A stretch of 64,000 nt of DNA, taken from positions 62,001 to 126,000 of the forward strand of contig NZ_JABDHQ010000006.1 of NCBI RefSeq assembly GCF_018709685.1, in the 5' to 3' direction. Within the stretch, counting starts at the first letter, position 1, and each line of letters opens with the position of its first letter. The notes below the pieces were generated by a model. That model made no database searches and was not told where the DNA came from. It saw only the letters and a list, made by a program, of their open reading frames with translations. This document shows, in pieces, positions 1-8,666 of the stretch. A program made the translations under genes and the position numbers. Source of the stretch: Akkermansia muciniphila (GTDB taxonomy: Bacteria; Verrucomicrobiota; Verrucomicrobiia; Verrucomicrobiales; Akkermansiaceae).

Positions 1-1861
1 CGGAAGAACGTTTCAAAAGCGTTTCAGCGGGAAGTTTCTGCAAGTACAGGGCAGCCAGCAGGGGAGGAACCGCACAGGAGAGGGCGACGGCTGCCTCCCA
101 GAAACGGGCGGACTCCGGAAAATGATCCATCCCGAAGAGCCGCCAGGAAAGGTAAAACAGGGGAGCCGCCAGCGCGGAGGCGCTCCACGCCAGCAGGCCG
201 TTGCGGAACCGCCGGACCAGCACAAGGGGAAGCAGGAAGACCGCCAGAAAAACGGCTGCGGAACCCACGGGATGAATTTGCTGGCAGGAGGCCGCCAGCG
301 TGTACCCGGCTGCCGCGACCACCAGGGCCTGCCCCCTCTGGTGCCGGACGGCCATCACGCAGAATGCGGCGGCTGTCAGGAAAACGTATAATGGGGTGGA
401 GGCGGACGGGGGCATGACCAGCAGCCACGCCAGAGCCGCCGTGGCGAAGCAGGAAATCCTGATGCCCGGCTGGAGTTCCGCCAGATAAGCTCCTCCGGAG
501 GGCGTGCGTGCAGACAGCACCGTGTAGGACGCCGGAATCATGAACAGGCAGAACAGCCCCCGCAGCAGGGCGGGGAGCCAGAGGGGGGACTGGGTAAACC
601 CCGCTGCGGAAGACTGGTAAAAAAAGAAGACGGTAAAAAGCCCCATGGGCAGGAAGCATCCCCAGTACGTGGCTCTGGCGCGTGCCAGGGGGAGCAGGGC
701 TATCATGGGGAGCATGCCTGTCAGCAGGAGGAGCGCCTGGGAAGAAAAAGAAAGGAACCGGAAGCTGCACTCCGACTCCAGGCGGAAGGCCGCCAGGCAG
801 GTCACGGCAATGGCGCAGAAGGCCAGGAAGAAGGGCATTCCCTTTTTCTCAGGTTCAGGCTGCCGCTTGCCGGCATACAGGCCGTAGCCGCCGTACAGCA
901 GCAGGGTGCACAGGGAGAGGACGGCTACGGCGGCAACATGGGAGGGACTCCCGTATTCGTCAAACCAGCCCATCAGCAGGATGGTATAAGCCGCTAGGCC
1001 CGTGCCGCCGGCGGCCGTCCACCTGGTGGCGGCAACGACGGCGAGCAATCCGGCATTGAGGATGGTCATGTACAGGAACAGGGAAACCGTATGGTCCTGG
1101 CCGGTGGACAGGATGACCGGGGTGAGGAACCCGCCGATGATGCCCAGAAAGGCAATCACCCGGAACCGCAGCCGCACCGCCAGGACAAACGCGGCCGCCG
1201 TGGTGGCCGCCAGCAGGGCGGAGGCTATGGCAGGGGTGAAGAAGGGAAGCTCGTAAAACATGCGCCCGGCGCAGGTAGCCAGGTACAGCACCAGAATGCC
1301 CGTGGAGGTCAGCGTGCCGGAAAGGATGGGGTACTTCCTCCTCAGCCGTGACAGCCCGGCGCCCAGCAGGACGGCTGCCGCCAGGTACGTAAGGCCCACC
1401 CTCCATTCCGGAGAGATCAGGTCATTGTCAATGCTGTACTTGACGAAGAAGCCGGTCCCCAGGAACAGGACGAATCCCCCTATCCAGGAGAGCAGCTTGG
1501 CGCCGATGAAGTATTCCCAGGAAAAGGAAGCGGGCAGGGCTGCGGCGGGTTTGATGTTCCGGGCCGTCTGCACGCTGTGCCGGGGAGAAAGGGCCTGGAC
1601 GGGTTCCCGGCCCGGAGAGGCAGGGGGAAGCGTGCGGACAGGCTGGGCCGGGCTTTCCGCAGGGGGCGGGAGTCTCTTCCTGGTCTCTGCGGGGACATGC
1701 CGGGGAGAGGAACGGGGATCCAAACGTTCTTTCAGCCGGGCGACTTCCGTCTCCAGGGTGTAGACTTTTTGTTCCAGAGAAGTGACCTGGCAGGCCTTCA
1801 CAAAGGTGAAGACCATTCCGGAAAGCAGGCCGAGGACCAGCAGAAGAATGAAAAATTCCAT
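1..1861 (-). CDS. DUF2339 family polytopic membrane protein (3' end outside window)
   Basis: A continuous minus-strand frame starts with ATG at 1861 and runs off the left edge after 620 codons. The N-terminus is one hydrophobic helix (MEFFILLLVLGLLSGMVF) followed by a short coiled-coil-like stretch (about 27-45, LEQKVYTLETEVARLKERL) and a Pro/Arg-rich linker to about residue 110. After that come many closely packed transmembrane helices, beginning with WEYFIGAKLLSWIGGFVLFLG, the typical entry of the DUF2339 (PF10101) family. The function of that family is unknown; some members have been linked to cell-envelope stress, and nothing here narrows it. A sigma70-like promoter sits 22 bases upstream. 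The gene diverges from the GH84 glycosidase. The family assignment is from recall of the GAKLLSWIG-type signature and the helix-rich layout. Confidence 0.8.
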   Translation of the reverse strand, partial: MEFFILLLVLGLLSGMVFTFVKACQVTSLEQKVYTLETEVARLKERLDPRSSPRHVPAETRKRLPPPAESPAQPVRTLPPASPGREPVQALSPRHSVQTARNIKPAAALPASFSWEYFIGAKLLSWIGGFVLFLGTGFFVKYSIDNDLISPEWRVGLTYLAAAVLLGAGLSRLRRKYPILSGTLTSTGILVLYLATCAGRMFYELPFFTPAIASALLAATTAAAFVLAVRLRFRVIAFLGIIGGFLTPVILSTGQDHTVSLFLYMTILNAGLLAVVAATRWTAAGGTGLAAYTILLMGWFDEYGSPSHVAAVAVLSLCTLLLYGGYGLYAGKRQPEPEKKGMPFFLAFCAIAVTCLAAFRLESECSFRFLSFSSQALLLLTGMLPMIALLPLARARATYWGCFLPMGLFTVFFFYQSSAAGFTQSPLWLPALLRGLFCLFMIPASYTVLSARTPSGGAYLAELQPGIRISCFATAALAWLLVMPPSASTPLYVFLTAAAFCVMAVRHQRGQALVVAAAGYTLAASCQQIHPVGSAAVFLAVFLLPLVLVRRFRNGLLAWSASALAAPLFYLSWRLFGMDHFPESARFWEAAVALSCAVPPLLAALYLQKLPAETLLKRSS

Positions 1862-1889
1862 GGGGAGGGAAGGGGGGTAGGGAAAATGT

Positions 1890-1917
1890 ATTTTACACCT
1901 TAAGAACGGAACTGCAA
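1890..1917 (-). promoter_or_regulatory. sigma70-like promoter of the DUF2339 gene
   Basis: On the minus strand TTGCAG (1917-1912) is followed after 16 bases by TAAAAT (1895-1890), with TG directly before the -10 box. Predicted transcription start is near 1883, about 22 bases before the ATG at 1861. Confidence 0.5.
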
Positions 1918-2247
1918 GATGCAAAAGGGGACATGGGAGGGCCGGACTGAATGCGCGGCCATCCCGTTGGGAGGGAAAACCATGGACGGGAGACGGAAGT
2001 TTAATCCATTCATCTTCCGGATTGTTCCGCCGTGGCGTCCTTAAGCTGCGTTTTCCGTCCATACCGTGCAATGGAATTAAAAACCTCTTAACGTCAGGGA
2101 TGGTTGATTAAAAGGCCGGGGGAGAAAGGATTCATCCCGGGAATCTTTTCCATCCGCCGGCATCTTCCGGGCCTGACTGCGTTTTCCTCCTGTTGACATA
2201 TTGCAGTGTCTGAACAAAACGTTTTTTCTTGAGGTGGAAAGTCTTTT
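1918..2247. other. divergent intergenic region, no gene seen
   Basis: The 386 bases between the DUF2339 ATG (1861) and the GH84 start hold the minus-strand promoter above and presumably the GH84 promoter. A TTGACA lies at 2193-2198, but no convincing -10 box is found 15-18 bases downstream. No open frame with protein-like content was seen. Confidence 0.4.
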
Positions 2248-5133
2248 TTGATTCCATTATCGCGCATAATCATGAATGGCTTTCAACTTCTTCAATGTGG
2301 TTTGAGCGTGGCGGCCCTGCTGGGCGGTTCCGCTCTTGCGGGGGCGCCCGCCGTGTATCCGGCTCCCCAGCAGTCCAAACTCTCCTCCCAGACGGTCGCT
2401 TTTTCCGGAAAGCCTTCCGTGGTCATCCGCTCCGCCAAGACGGCCGGGAGCAAGCTGCTGAACGGGGTTCCGGAAAAATCGGGCGCCTACAAGCTGGTCA
2501 TCTCCCCGCAGGGAAAAGTGGCCATAGGCGCCCATGACGAACGCGGCGCGTTTTACGCCATGCAGACGCTGCGGCAGCTGGGCACGAAAACCGGGGGTGA
2601 GGGCGTGACGCTGCCCGTGGGGGAAATCACGGACTGGCCGGACATTGAATTCCGCGGAACGGTAGAAGGCTTCTACGGCACCCCCTGGAGCCATGAAGCC
2701 CGTTTGAGCCAGCTGCGCTTTTACGGCCGGAACAAGATGAACACATACATCTACGGGCCCAAGGACGATCCCTACCACTCCTCCCCCCACTGGCGGGACC
2801 CCTATCCCGCGGACCAGGCCGCCCAGATCAAGGAACTGGTGAAGGTGGCCAAGGAAAACCACGTGGACTTTGTCTGGGCCATCCACCCCGGCAAGGACAT
2901 CAAGTGGACGGAAGAGGACATGAACAACGTCATTAAAAAGTTTGAGATGATGTACAAGCTGGGCGTCCGCTCCTTCGCCGTATTCTTTGACGACATCTTC
3001 GGCGAAGGCAAGAGGGGGGACATGCAGGCCCTTCTGCTGAACAAGATCAACAACGAATTCGTCAAGGTGAAGAAGGACGTCACCCCCCTGGTCATGTGCC
3101 CCACAGAGTACAACCGCGGCTGGGCTGATCCCAAGCCGGGAACCTACCTGGACATTCTGGGCGACCGTCTGGACCCCTCCATCCATGTCATGTGGACGGG
3201 GGATTCCGTATGCCATGACATCACGCTGGAAGGCCAGCAGTGGGTGAACAAAAGAATCAAGCGCCCTTCCTACGTCTGGTGGAACTTCCCGGTGACGGAC
3301 TACTGCCGCTCCAACCTGTGCATGGGCCGTGTGTACGGCGTCGCCACGGAGCCGGGCGCCAAGGAATCCATGGGCGGTTTCGTCTCCAACCCCATGGACA
3401 AGCCGGAGGCGTCCAAGGTCTCCCTCTTCGGCCTTGCGGACTACACCTGGAACATCAACGGCTTTAAATCGGAGGAATCCTGGAAGGAAGGCGTCAAGCG
3501 CCTGTTCCCGCAGGCGGCGGAAGCCATGCAGGTTTTTGTGAACCACAACTCCGACCAGGGCCCCAACGGCCACGGCTACCGCCGCGAGGAATCCGTGGAA
3601 ATAGAACCCGTGGTCAAGCGCGTGCTGGAAGCGGCCCGTGAAGGCAAGGTAGTGAAGGCGGATGCGGCCCTGCTCAAGAAGGAATTCGCGCGCATGGCCG
3701 CCGCCGCGCCCGTCATCCGGGCCAAGGCGGACAATCCCCGGCTGATGAAGGAAATCGGCGCGTGGGTGGACGCCTTTGAACAACTGGGCCGCGCCGGACA
3801 ATATGCCGTAGCGGCGCTGGAAGAAAACAACACGAAGAACGCTGTAACCCAGCTGGTGCAGGCCACGCAGGCCCTGGCGGCTATGGACGGCATCTCCCGC
3901 CGCCACAACCAGGAAGGCCAATTGTACCGTTCCGTGGTGAAGACCGGTTCCCGTGTGATGACGCCCGCCGTCAATGAACTGGCGGACATCGTCTCCAAAA
4001 AAGCCTTCCCGGCCATTGCGGGCTCCCCGGCGCTTTCCCCCAAGCCCCTGGTCAAGGGCGGCAGCATGGACAAGGCGGAACTCTTCTGTGACGGGGACCG
4101 CGGCTCCTTCTGGCATTCCGGTGCCTATGGCGAGCCGGGAGACTGGTATGGCGTGGACTACGGCATGCAGATTCCCGTGCGGAGCGTGGAAGTGCTCATG
4201 GGGCGCAATGACAAGGACGGCGACTATGTAGCCAGGGGACAGCTTGAAGGCTCCCGGGACATGAAGACGTGGAAACCGCTGGGACCGGAAACCTCCGGCA
4301 TGCAAGTGGTGTGGCAGGCTCCCAAGCCCGTCTCCCTCCGTGCCGTGCGCTACCGCGTCATTGAACCGAAGAAAACGGACAATGGCCGCTCCGTCTGGAC
4401 CGCCGTGCGGGAAATAGCCGTCAACACGCCTCCTGCAGCCATGGCCGCCTCCAATGTGGCGGGGCTGGAAGGGGTTTCCGTACAGAAATCCGACAAAATC
4501 GTGCGCATCAACCGCGTGATGGAAACGCACAAGATGAAGCCCGGCGAATTCATCTCCCTGCAACTGGAAGGCCCCACGGACGCCACCTGGCTGGAAGTCA
4601 ACCTGGAACGGGATGATCTCAACTCCTGGGCTGAGGTTGAGCTGGACGTGGAAGGCTCCGCCAAACCCGTGGTACAGAAGCTGGACAAGCAGGGCAGAAA
4701 CTTCATTGCCAGGGCGAACCAGCTCCCCAAGGGAATCAAGGGCATGAAACTGGTCAACAAAAGCGGCAAGGAACAGGACATCATCCTGAACATGTTCAAA
4801 TTTGACGTTCCCCCCTCGGACCCCGGCACCAGCCTGGTCTCCCTGACTGACAGGAACCTGAAAACGGTCTACCGTGCCGACAAGCCCCTGGATGTGACCA
4901 TTCCCAACCTGGACAACCCCAAGGCCTCCAAGGTAGTAGTCGTAGGGTCCGCCGCCTTTGCCATTCAGGCGCGCCGTGGCGAGGGCGCCTGGGTGCCTGT
5001 GGGCAAGAGGAACGCCGGCCCCGGAGCCTCTGAATTTGCCATTCCCCCCGGGACTTCCGCCGTGCGCCTGACATACAAGGCCCCCCAGCCGGACGCGATC
5101 ATCAATGAGGTGATCTTCTCCTCTAAAAAATAA
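2248..5133 (+). CDS. secreted GH84 beta-N-acetylglucosaminidase with F5/8 C-type domain
   Basis: Glycoside hydrolase of family 84, which removes terminal beta-GlcNAc by substrate-assisted catalysis; in a mucin degrader the likely substrates are O-glycans. The order is signal peptide (about 1-33), small alpha/beta N-domain (about 35-130), catalytic barrel from about 135 with FRGTVEGFYGTPWS and the adjacent catalytic Asp pair at residues 248-249 (AVFFDDIFGEG), a helical linker (about 430-600), a discoidin/F5-8-type-C module (about 611-725) and a C-terminal beta region. Start is uncertain: TTG at 2248 has GAGGTGG 10 bases upstream and gives an Arg in the n-region, while the in-frame ATG at 2272 gives a signal peptide with no positive charge. 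I prefer TTG but only weakly. It is a single-gene unit closed by a terminator. Family call is firm; substrate is inference. Confidence 0.93.
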   Translation: MIPLSRIIMNGFQLLQCGLSVAALLGGSALAGAPAVYPAPQQSKLSSQTVAFSGKPSVVIRSAKTAGSKLLNGVPEKSGAYKLVISPQGKVAIGAHDERGAFYAMQTLRQLGTKTGGEGVTLPVGEITDWPDIEFRGTVEGFYGTPWSHEARLSQLRFYGRNKMNTYIYGPKDDPYHSSPHWRDPYPADQAAQIKELVKVAKENHVDFVWAIHPGKDIKWTEEDMNNVIKKFEMMYKLGVRSFAVFFDDIFGEGKRGDMQALLLNKINNEFVKVKKDVTPLVMCPTEYNRGWADPKPGTYLDILGDRLDPSIHVMWTGDSVCHDITLEGQQWVNKRIKRPSYVWWNFPVTDYCRSNLCMGRVYGVATEPGAKESMGGFVSNPMDKPEASKVSLFGLADYTWNINGFKSEESWKEGVKRLFPQAAEAMQVFVNHNSDQGPNGHGYRREESVEIEPVVKRVLEAAREGKVVKADAALLKKEFARMAAAAPVIRAKADNPRLMKEIGAWVDAFEQLGRAGQYAVAALEENNTKNAVTQLVQATQALAAMDGISRRHNQEGQLYRSVVKTGSRVMTPAVNELADIVSKKAFPAIAGSPALSPKPLVKGGSMDKAELFCDGDRGSFWHSGAYGEPGDWYGVDYGMQIPVRSVEVLMGRNDKDGDYVARGQLEGSRDMKTWKPLGPETSGMQVVWQAPKPVSLRAVRYRVIEPKKTDNGRSVWTAVREIAVNTPPAAMAASNVAGLEGVSVQKSDKIVRINRVMETHKMKPGEFISLQLEGPTDATWLEVNLERDDLNSWAEVELDVEGSAKPVVQKLDKQGRNFIARANQLPKGIKGMKLVNKSGKEQDIILNMFKFDVPPSDPGTSLVSLTDRNLKTVYRADKPLDVTIPNLDNPKASKVVVVGSAAFAIQARRGEGAWVPVGKRNAGPGASEFAIPPGTSAVRLTYKAPQPDAIINEVIFSSKK

Positions 5134-5163
5134 CGGTATCAAGCGCTGGCGCCTGATATGACG

Positions 5164-5196
5164 GCCCCGTCCGGAGAAAATCCGGACGGGGCTTTT
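5164..5196 (+). terminator. rho-independent terminator after the GH84 gene
   Basis: GCCCCGTCCGG (5164-5174) pairs with CCGGACGGGGC (5182-5192), an 11-bp perfect stem with a 7-base loop, followed by TTTT. Confidence 0.85.
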
Positions 5197-5337
5197 CCGT
5201 TCATGGACATCCGGCATGAAGGCCGTTCCTTCCATATGGGAATGCGCATTATTCATTACGGCGTAAAGAACCCCTTTGTCCGGAGCAGGGCGCCCTTCCT
5301 TTTTCTTCTGCTTTGACAGCCTGTTATGGAAACAACC

Positions 5338-5365
5338 TTGACCCTGTTGGGCGGCGGGATAAAAT
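5338..5365 (+). promoter_or_regulatory. candidate recJ promoter touching the start codon
   Basis: TTGACC (5338-5343), 16 bases, TAAAAT (5360-5365). The expected start point falls at about 5372, which is the A of the recJ ATG, so the transcript would be leaderless or nearly so. There is no Shine-Dalgarno sequence in front of this ATG. Confidence 0.4.
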
Positions 5366-5371
5366 ACTTCC

Positions 5372-7111
5372 ATGACACCGGGCTTTCATTGGACTCTCCG
5401 CCCCTCCGTGAGGGAGGATGATCCGGTCTTGAAAGCGTTTCCCGCAGAACTGCCCTTGCTGGTCAAGCAGCTCCTGCTGCAGCGCGGATTTACCGGAGGT
5501 GCGGAAACGGACCTCTTTCTGGAGCCCAGGCTTTCCCACCTGAGCGACCCCTTCCTGATGGGGGAAATGAGAGCCGCCGTGGACCGCATTTTCCAGGCTG
5601 TTGATGAAGGGGAAACCGTGTGCATTTACGGGGACTATGATGTGGACGGGGTCACCTCCGTGGCGCTCCTGCGGGCCATTCTGATGTCCTATGACTTGGA
5701 CCCGCAGTACTTTATCCCCGTCCGCTCCCGGGAAGGCTACGGGCTCAGTGAAGCGGGCATAGAGCGCTGCCTCTGCGAATGCGCGGAAAAACCCAGCCTG
5801 CTCATTACCGTGGACTGCGGCACCTCCTCCGTAAAGGAAGTGGACATGCTCAACGGCCTGGGAATAGACGTCATCATTCTGGACCACCATGAGGCGGGGC
5901 CGCTGGGCCGGCCGGACGCGGTGGCGGTGGTCAATGCCAAAATTGAGGAGGACAGCCCGTACACCTACCTGTGCAGCGCGGGAGTGGTCTTCAAGCTGGC
6001 CCATGCCCTGCTGAAGGAGCGGAAGCTGAAAACCTTTGACCTGAAACTTTATCTGGACCTGGTAGCCGTGGCTACCGTGGCGGACATCGTCCCGCTGGTG
6101 GATGAAAACAGGATTCTGGTGCGCCACGGCCTGGGAAGGCTGGCGCACAGCCGCCATACGGGCCTGAAAACCTTGACGGAAATAGCGGGCATCCGCCCTT
6201 CAGACTCCGCCAACCACGCGGGCTTCCTGAACGCTGCGCATGTGGGCTTCAGGATAGGTCCCCGCATCAATGCTGCCGGGCGCATGGACTCCCCCATGGA
6301 CGCCCTGGAACTTCTCCTGACCATGGACAACAGGCGCGCCGTGCAGCTCGCCCAGATGCTGGACTCCCACAACCGCAAGCGGCAGGAGGAAGAGGAAGCC
6401 ATCCGGACGGATGCGGTGGAAATGCTTCACAACTCCTTTGACCCGGAGCGGGACAACGTCATCGTGCTCGGTTCCCGCGCGTGGCATCCCGGCGTGGTGG
6501 GCATCGTGGCCTCCCAGCTCATGAGGCGGTACCACAAGCCCACCTTCGTCATCGCCTTTGATGAAAGCGGCGTGGGGAAGGGCTCGGGCCGCTCCATCCC
6601 CGGCGTATCCCTGGTGCAGGCCATCCACCACTGTGCGGATACGCTGGTTTCCGGCGGCGGCCATGACATGGCCGCGGGCCTGGTGATTGAGGAATCCCGC
6701 ATGGACGACTTCCGCAAGGCCTTCAACCGTTACGTCTCTGAAACCACCACGGAGGAACAGCGCAGCCCCGTGCTCAACATTGACATGGAAGTCTCCTTCC
6801 AGGCGCTGACGCTGGACCTGCTGGACAGCTATGAAAAGCTGGAGCCCTTCGGCAACTCCAATCCCCAGCCCCTCTTCATGAGTTCCGACGTTTTCCCCAC
6901 GGAACCGCCCAAGCGCGTGGGAACCAACCATTTGAAGCTCTTCATGCGGCAGGGCATGGTGGAGCGTGACGCCATCTTCTTCAACGGAGCGGAGCGGGAA
7001 CTCCCCAATCCCCCCTGGGACATCGCCTTTACGATTGACCGCAATGTGTACCGCGGCCGCGCCTCCCTGTCCATCTCCATTCAGGAAATACGTTCCCACC
7101 GGGAAATGTAG
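5372..7111 (+). CDS. recJ: single-stranded-DNA-specific 5'-3' exonuclease RecJ
   Basis: RecJ degrades single-stranded DNA 5' to 3' in RecFOR recombination, mismatch and base-excision repair; it is cytoplasmic and metal dependent. The 579-residue length is usual. The DHH domain shows DYDVDG (88-93) and DHH (171-173) for metal binding, and the DHHA1 part shows GKGSGRSIPG and the GGGHDMAAG loop; a C-terminal OB-like RecJ domain follows (EKLEPFGNSNPQPLF). The GGGHDMAAG loop has Asp where Ala is common, a mild variant. ATG at 5372 is chosen because it opens the frame at the expected N-terminus and follows a promoter-like sequence directly. It stands alone between the GH84 gene and the leucine leader. 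Confidence 0.95.
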   Translation: MTPGFHWTLRPSVREDDPVLKAFPAELPLLVKQLLLQRGFTGGAETDLFLEPRLSHLSDPFLMGEMRAAVDRIFQAVDEGETVCIYGDYDVDGVTSVALLRAILMSYDLDPQYFIPVRSREGYGLSEAGIERCLCECAEKPSLLITVDCGTSSVKEVDMLNGLGIDVIILDHHEAGPLGRPDAVAVVNAKIEEDSPYTYLCSAGVVFKLAHALLKERKLKTFDLKLYLDLVAVATVADIVPLVDENRILVRHGLGRLAHSRHTGLKTLTEIAGIRPSDSANHAGFLNAAHVGFRIGPRINAAGRMDSPMDALELLLTMDNRRAVQLAQMLDSHNRKRQEEEEAIRTDAVEMLHNSFDPERDNVIVLGSRAWHPGVVGIVASQLMRRYHKPTFVIAFDESGVGKGSGRSIPGVSLVQAIHHCADTLVSGGGHDMAAGLVIEESRMDDFRKAFNRYVSETTTEEQRSPVLNIDMEVSFQALTLDLLDSYEKLEPFGNSNPQPLFMSSDVFPTEPPKRVGTNHLKLFMRQGMVERDAIFFNGAERELPNPPWDIAFTIDRNVYRGRASLSISIQEIRSHREM

Positions 7112-7177
7112 TTTCTCCACAAGGGGAGGTGAGCGTGCACGGTTCTTCTCCGGAAAAGGTCATACATCCCGCCGTCC

Positions 7178-7195
7178 TTGACAAAACCGTGTCAA
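7178..7195 (+). promoter_or_regulatory. TTGACA/TGTCAA inverted repeat upstream of the leuA leader
   Basis: TTGACA (7178-7183) and TGTCAA (7190-7195) form a perfect 6-bp inverted repeat 61 bases before the leader-peptide ATG. The left half doubles as a consensus -35 element but the -10 position (about 7201-7206, CATCGT) is poor. It could be the leu promoter, an operator overlapping it, or chance. Confidence 0.25.
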
Positions 7196-7255
7196 AAATG
7201 CATCGTCTGCCTTGTTCCCCCCATTCAGGGCGGAGTTATGGTAAAAATAAGCAAG

Positions 7256-7306
7256 ATGAACACCCTGTTCCTTCAAGGTCGTCTATTGCTACTTCTCGGA
7301 CGGTAG
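7256..7306 (+). CDS. leucine-rich leader peptide of leuA
   Basis: A 16-codon frame encodes MNTLFLQGRLLLLLGR and stops at TAG 7304-7306. It holds seven Leu, five of them in one run (7283-7297: CTA TTG CTA CTT CTC), including rarely used CTA and TTG codons. An in-frame ATG at 7238 would add six residues (MVKISK) and sits just after CGGAG, so the true start may be there. Leu-codon runs in a short frame upstream of leuA are the hallmark of ribosome-mediated attenuation in leu operons of other bacteria. Here the frame lies about 150 bases before the leuA ATG and is followed by mutually exclusive hairpins. Function is inference from position and composition. Confidence 0.72.
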   Translation: MNTLFLQGRLLLLLGR

Positions 7307-7327
7307 TCCGTGAAGATATCTTGATAT

Positions 7328-7367
7328 GCGCCGGTGAGCCGTTCCGGCGCGAGGGAAGTAAACGGCT
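7328..7367 (+). promoter_or_regulatory. mutually exclusive hairpins of a putative leucine attenuator
   Basis: Hairpin A pairs GCGCCGG (7328-7334) with CCGGCGC (7344-7350); hairpin B pairs AGCCGTT (7337-7343) with AACGGCT (7361-7367). The 5' arm of B is the loop of A, so both cannot form together. A near-exact direct repeat, TCTTGATATGCGCC (7319-7332) and TCTTGATTTGCGCC (7370-7383), brackets them and offers a further pairing of GCGCC 7379-7383 with GGCGC 7346-7350. I see no clean stem with a U-run before the leuA ATG; TTTTT at 7448-7452 is preceded only by a weak TTCC-GAA-GGAA stem (7424-7434). The switch could therefore act on transcription or on translation initiation. Confidence 0.5.
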
Positions 7368-7458
7368 GGTCTTGATTTGCGCCAAAGGAAGGATTCCGGA
7401 ACAGGAACGTTTCCGTGCGCAGTTTCCGAAGGAACGAACCCTTAACATTTTTACTATA

Positions 7459-8619
7459 ATGAAAGAACACATACATATTTTTGATACGACGCTGAGAGAC
7501 GGGGAACAGTGCCCCGGCGCGGCGATGACCGTGGAGCAGAAAATACAGGTTGCCATGCAACTGGAAGCTCTGGGAGTGGACGTAATTGAGGCGGGCTTTC
7601 CCGTCATCTCGGACGGCGACTTCCGCGCTGTCCGCACTGTGGCGGAACGCACGAAAAAAAGCCGCGTCTGCGGGCTGGCCCGCTGCGTGGAGAAAGACAT
7701 CATTGCCGCCCATGAAGCGTTGAAGGTCGCCGGAGACCGGGAGCGCATCCATCTGGTGGTGGCCACCTCCCCCATCCACCGGAAATACAAGCTGGAAAAA
7801 AGCCGCGGGCAAATCAGGGAGATGGCCACTAGGGCTGTCGCCATGGCCTCCGGATTATGCGGGGAAGTGCAGTTTTCCGCGGAGGATGCTTCCCGGACGG
7901 AGCCGGAATTCCTGGCGGAGATTGTGGAAGCTGTGATTGATGCGGGAGCCGCCGTCGTCAACATTCCGGATACGGTGGGGTACACGATGCCGGAGGAATA
8001 CTACCGCCTGATTTCCTACCTGAAATCCAACGTCCCCAACGTGAGCCGCGCCAGGCTTTCCGTCCACTGCCATGACGACATGGGAATGGCCGTAGCCAAT
8101 TCATTGGCAGCCGTCCGTGCCGGGGCGCAACAGGTGGAGGGCACCATCAACGGCATCGGTGAACGGGCGGGCAACACGGCCCTGGAGGAAGTCATCATGG
8201 CGCTGCATTCCCGGTCGGACTTCTTTTCCGGCGTGCAGACCGGAGTGCGGACGAAGGAACTGGTGCGGACCAGCCGCATGGTGGCCGCCATGAGCGGCCT
8301 GTCCGTCTCGCGCTCCAAGGCCGTGGTGGGGGCGAACGCCTTTGCCCACGGTTCCGGCATTCACCAGGACGGCGTTTTGAAAAACCGGAGCACTTATGAA
8401 GTCATGGACCCGGAGGAAATCGGCTGGGGAGCTACGGAACTGCCCCTGACCAAGCATTCCGGCAGGCACGCCGTAAAGATGCGTCTGAATGCACTAGGCT
8501 TTTCCGTTCCGGATACGGACATGCCGCGCCTGTTTGAGTTGTTCAAACAGCGTGGAGACCAGTGCAAGTTCGTGTATGACGACGACTTGTCCGCCATGGT
8601 GCACGCCATTCATGCGTAA
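7459..8619 (+). CDS. leuA: 2-isopropylmalate synthase, short form without regulatory domain
   Basis: Condenses acetyl-CoA with 2-oxoisovalerate, the first committed step of leucine synthesis. From ATG 7459 the protein has 386 residues: a DRE-TIM barrel with TTLRDGEQCPG (10-20), the metal-binding HCHDD (203-207), GERAGNTALEE (234-244) and GSGIHQDG (298-305). It stops shortly after the barrel and accessory helices, so the C-terminal LeuA allosteric dimer domain (PF08502) of the roughly 500-residue enzymes is absent. The frame stays open upstream to 7129, but that part overlaps the leader peptide in another frame and is not protein-like, so ATG 7459 (MKEHIHIFDTTLRDG) is chosen; it has no Shine-Dalgarno. 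A homocitrate or citramalate synthase is possible but less likely given the leucine leader. Confidence 0.9.
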   Translation: MKEHIHIFDTTLRDGEQCPGAAMTVEQKIQVAMQLEALGVDVIEAGFPVISDGDFRAVRTVAERTKKSRVCGLARCVEKDIIAAHEALKVAGDRERIHLVVATSPIHRKYKLEKSRGQIREMATRAVAMASGLCGEVQFSAEDASRTEPEFLAEIVEAVIDAGAAVVNIPDTVGYTMPEEYYRLISYLKSNVPNVSRARLSVHCHDDMGMAVANSLAAVRAGAQQVEGTINGIGERAGNTALEEVIMALHSRSDFFSGVQTGVRTKELVRTSRMVAAMSGLSVSRSKAVVGANAFAHGSGIHQDGVLKNRSTYEVMDPEEIGWGATELPLTKHSGRHAVKMRLNALGFSVPDTDMPRLFELFKQRGDQCKFVYDDDLSAMVHAIHA

Positions 8620-8625
8620 TCTTCC

Positions 8626-8666
8626 CCTCCCGGGAATTCTATGGGAATTCCCGGGAGGTTTGTTTT
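8626..8666 (+). terminator. strong rho-independent terminator after leuA
   Basis: CCTCCCGGGAATTC (8626-8639) pairs perfectly with GAATTCCCGGGAGG (8645-8658) around a 5-base loop and is followed by a T-rich tail. Confidence 0.85.

Noticed and set aside
2257-5373. 1038-codon open frame on the minus strand opposite the GH84 gene
   Set aside because: It is a shadow of the G+C-rich third-position bias of the GH84 gene; it is rich in His/Gly/Val/Arg without any domain and runs through the terminator and the recJ promoter.
7455-7460. Perfect TATAAT at the leuA start
   Set aside because: It overlaps the leuA ATG (TATAATG), so it cannot be the promoter for that start; no -35 partner was seen.
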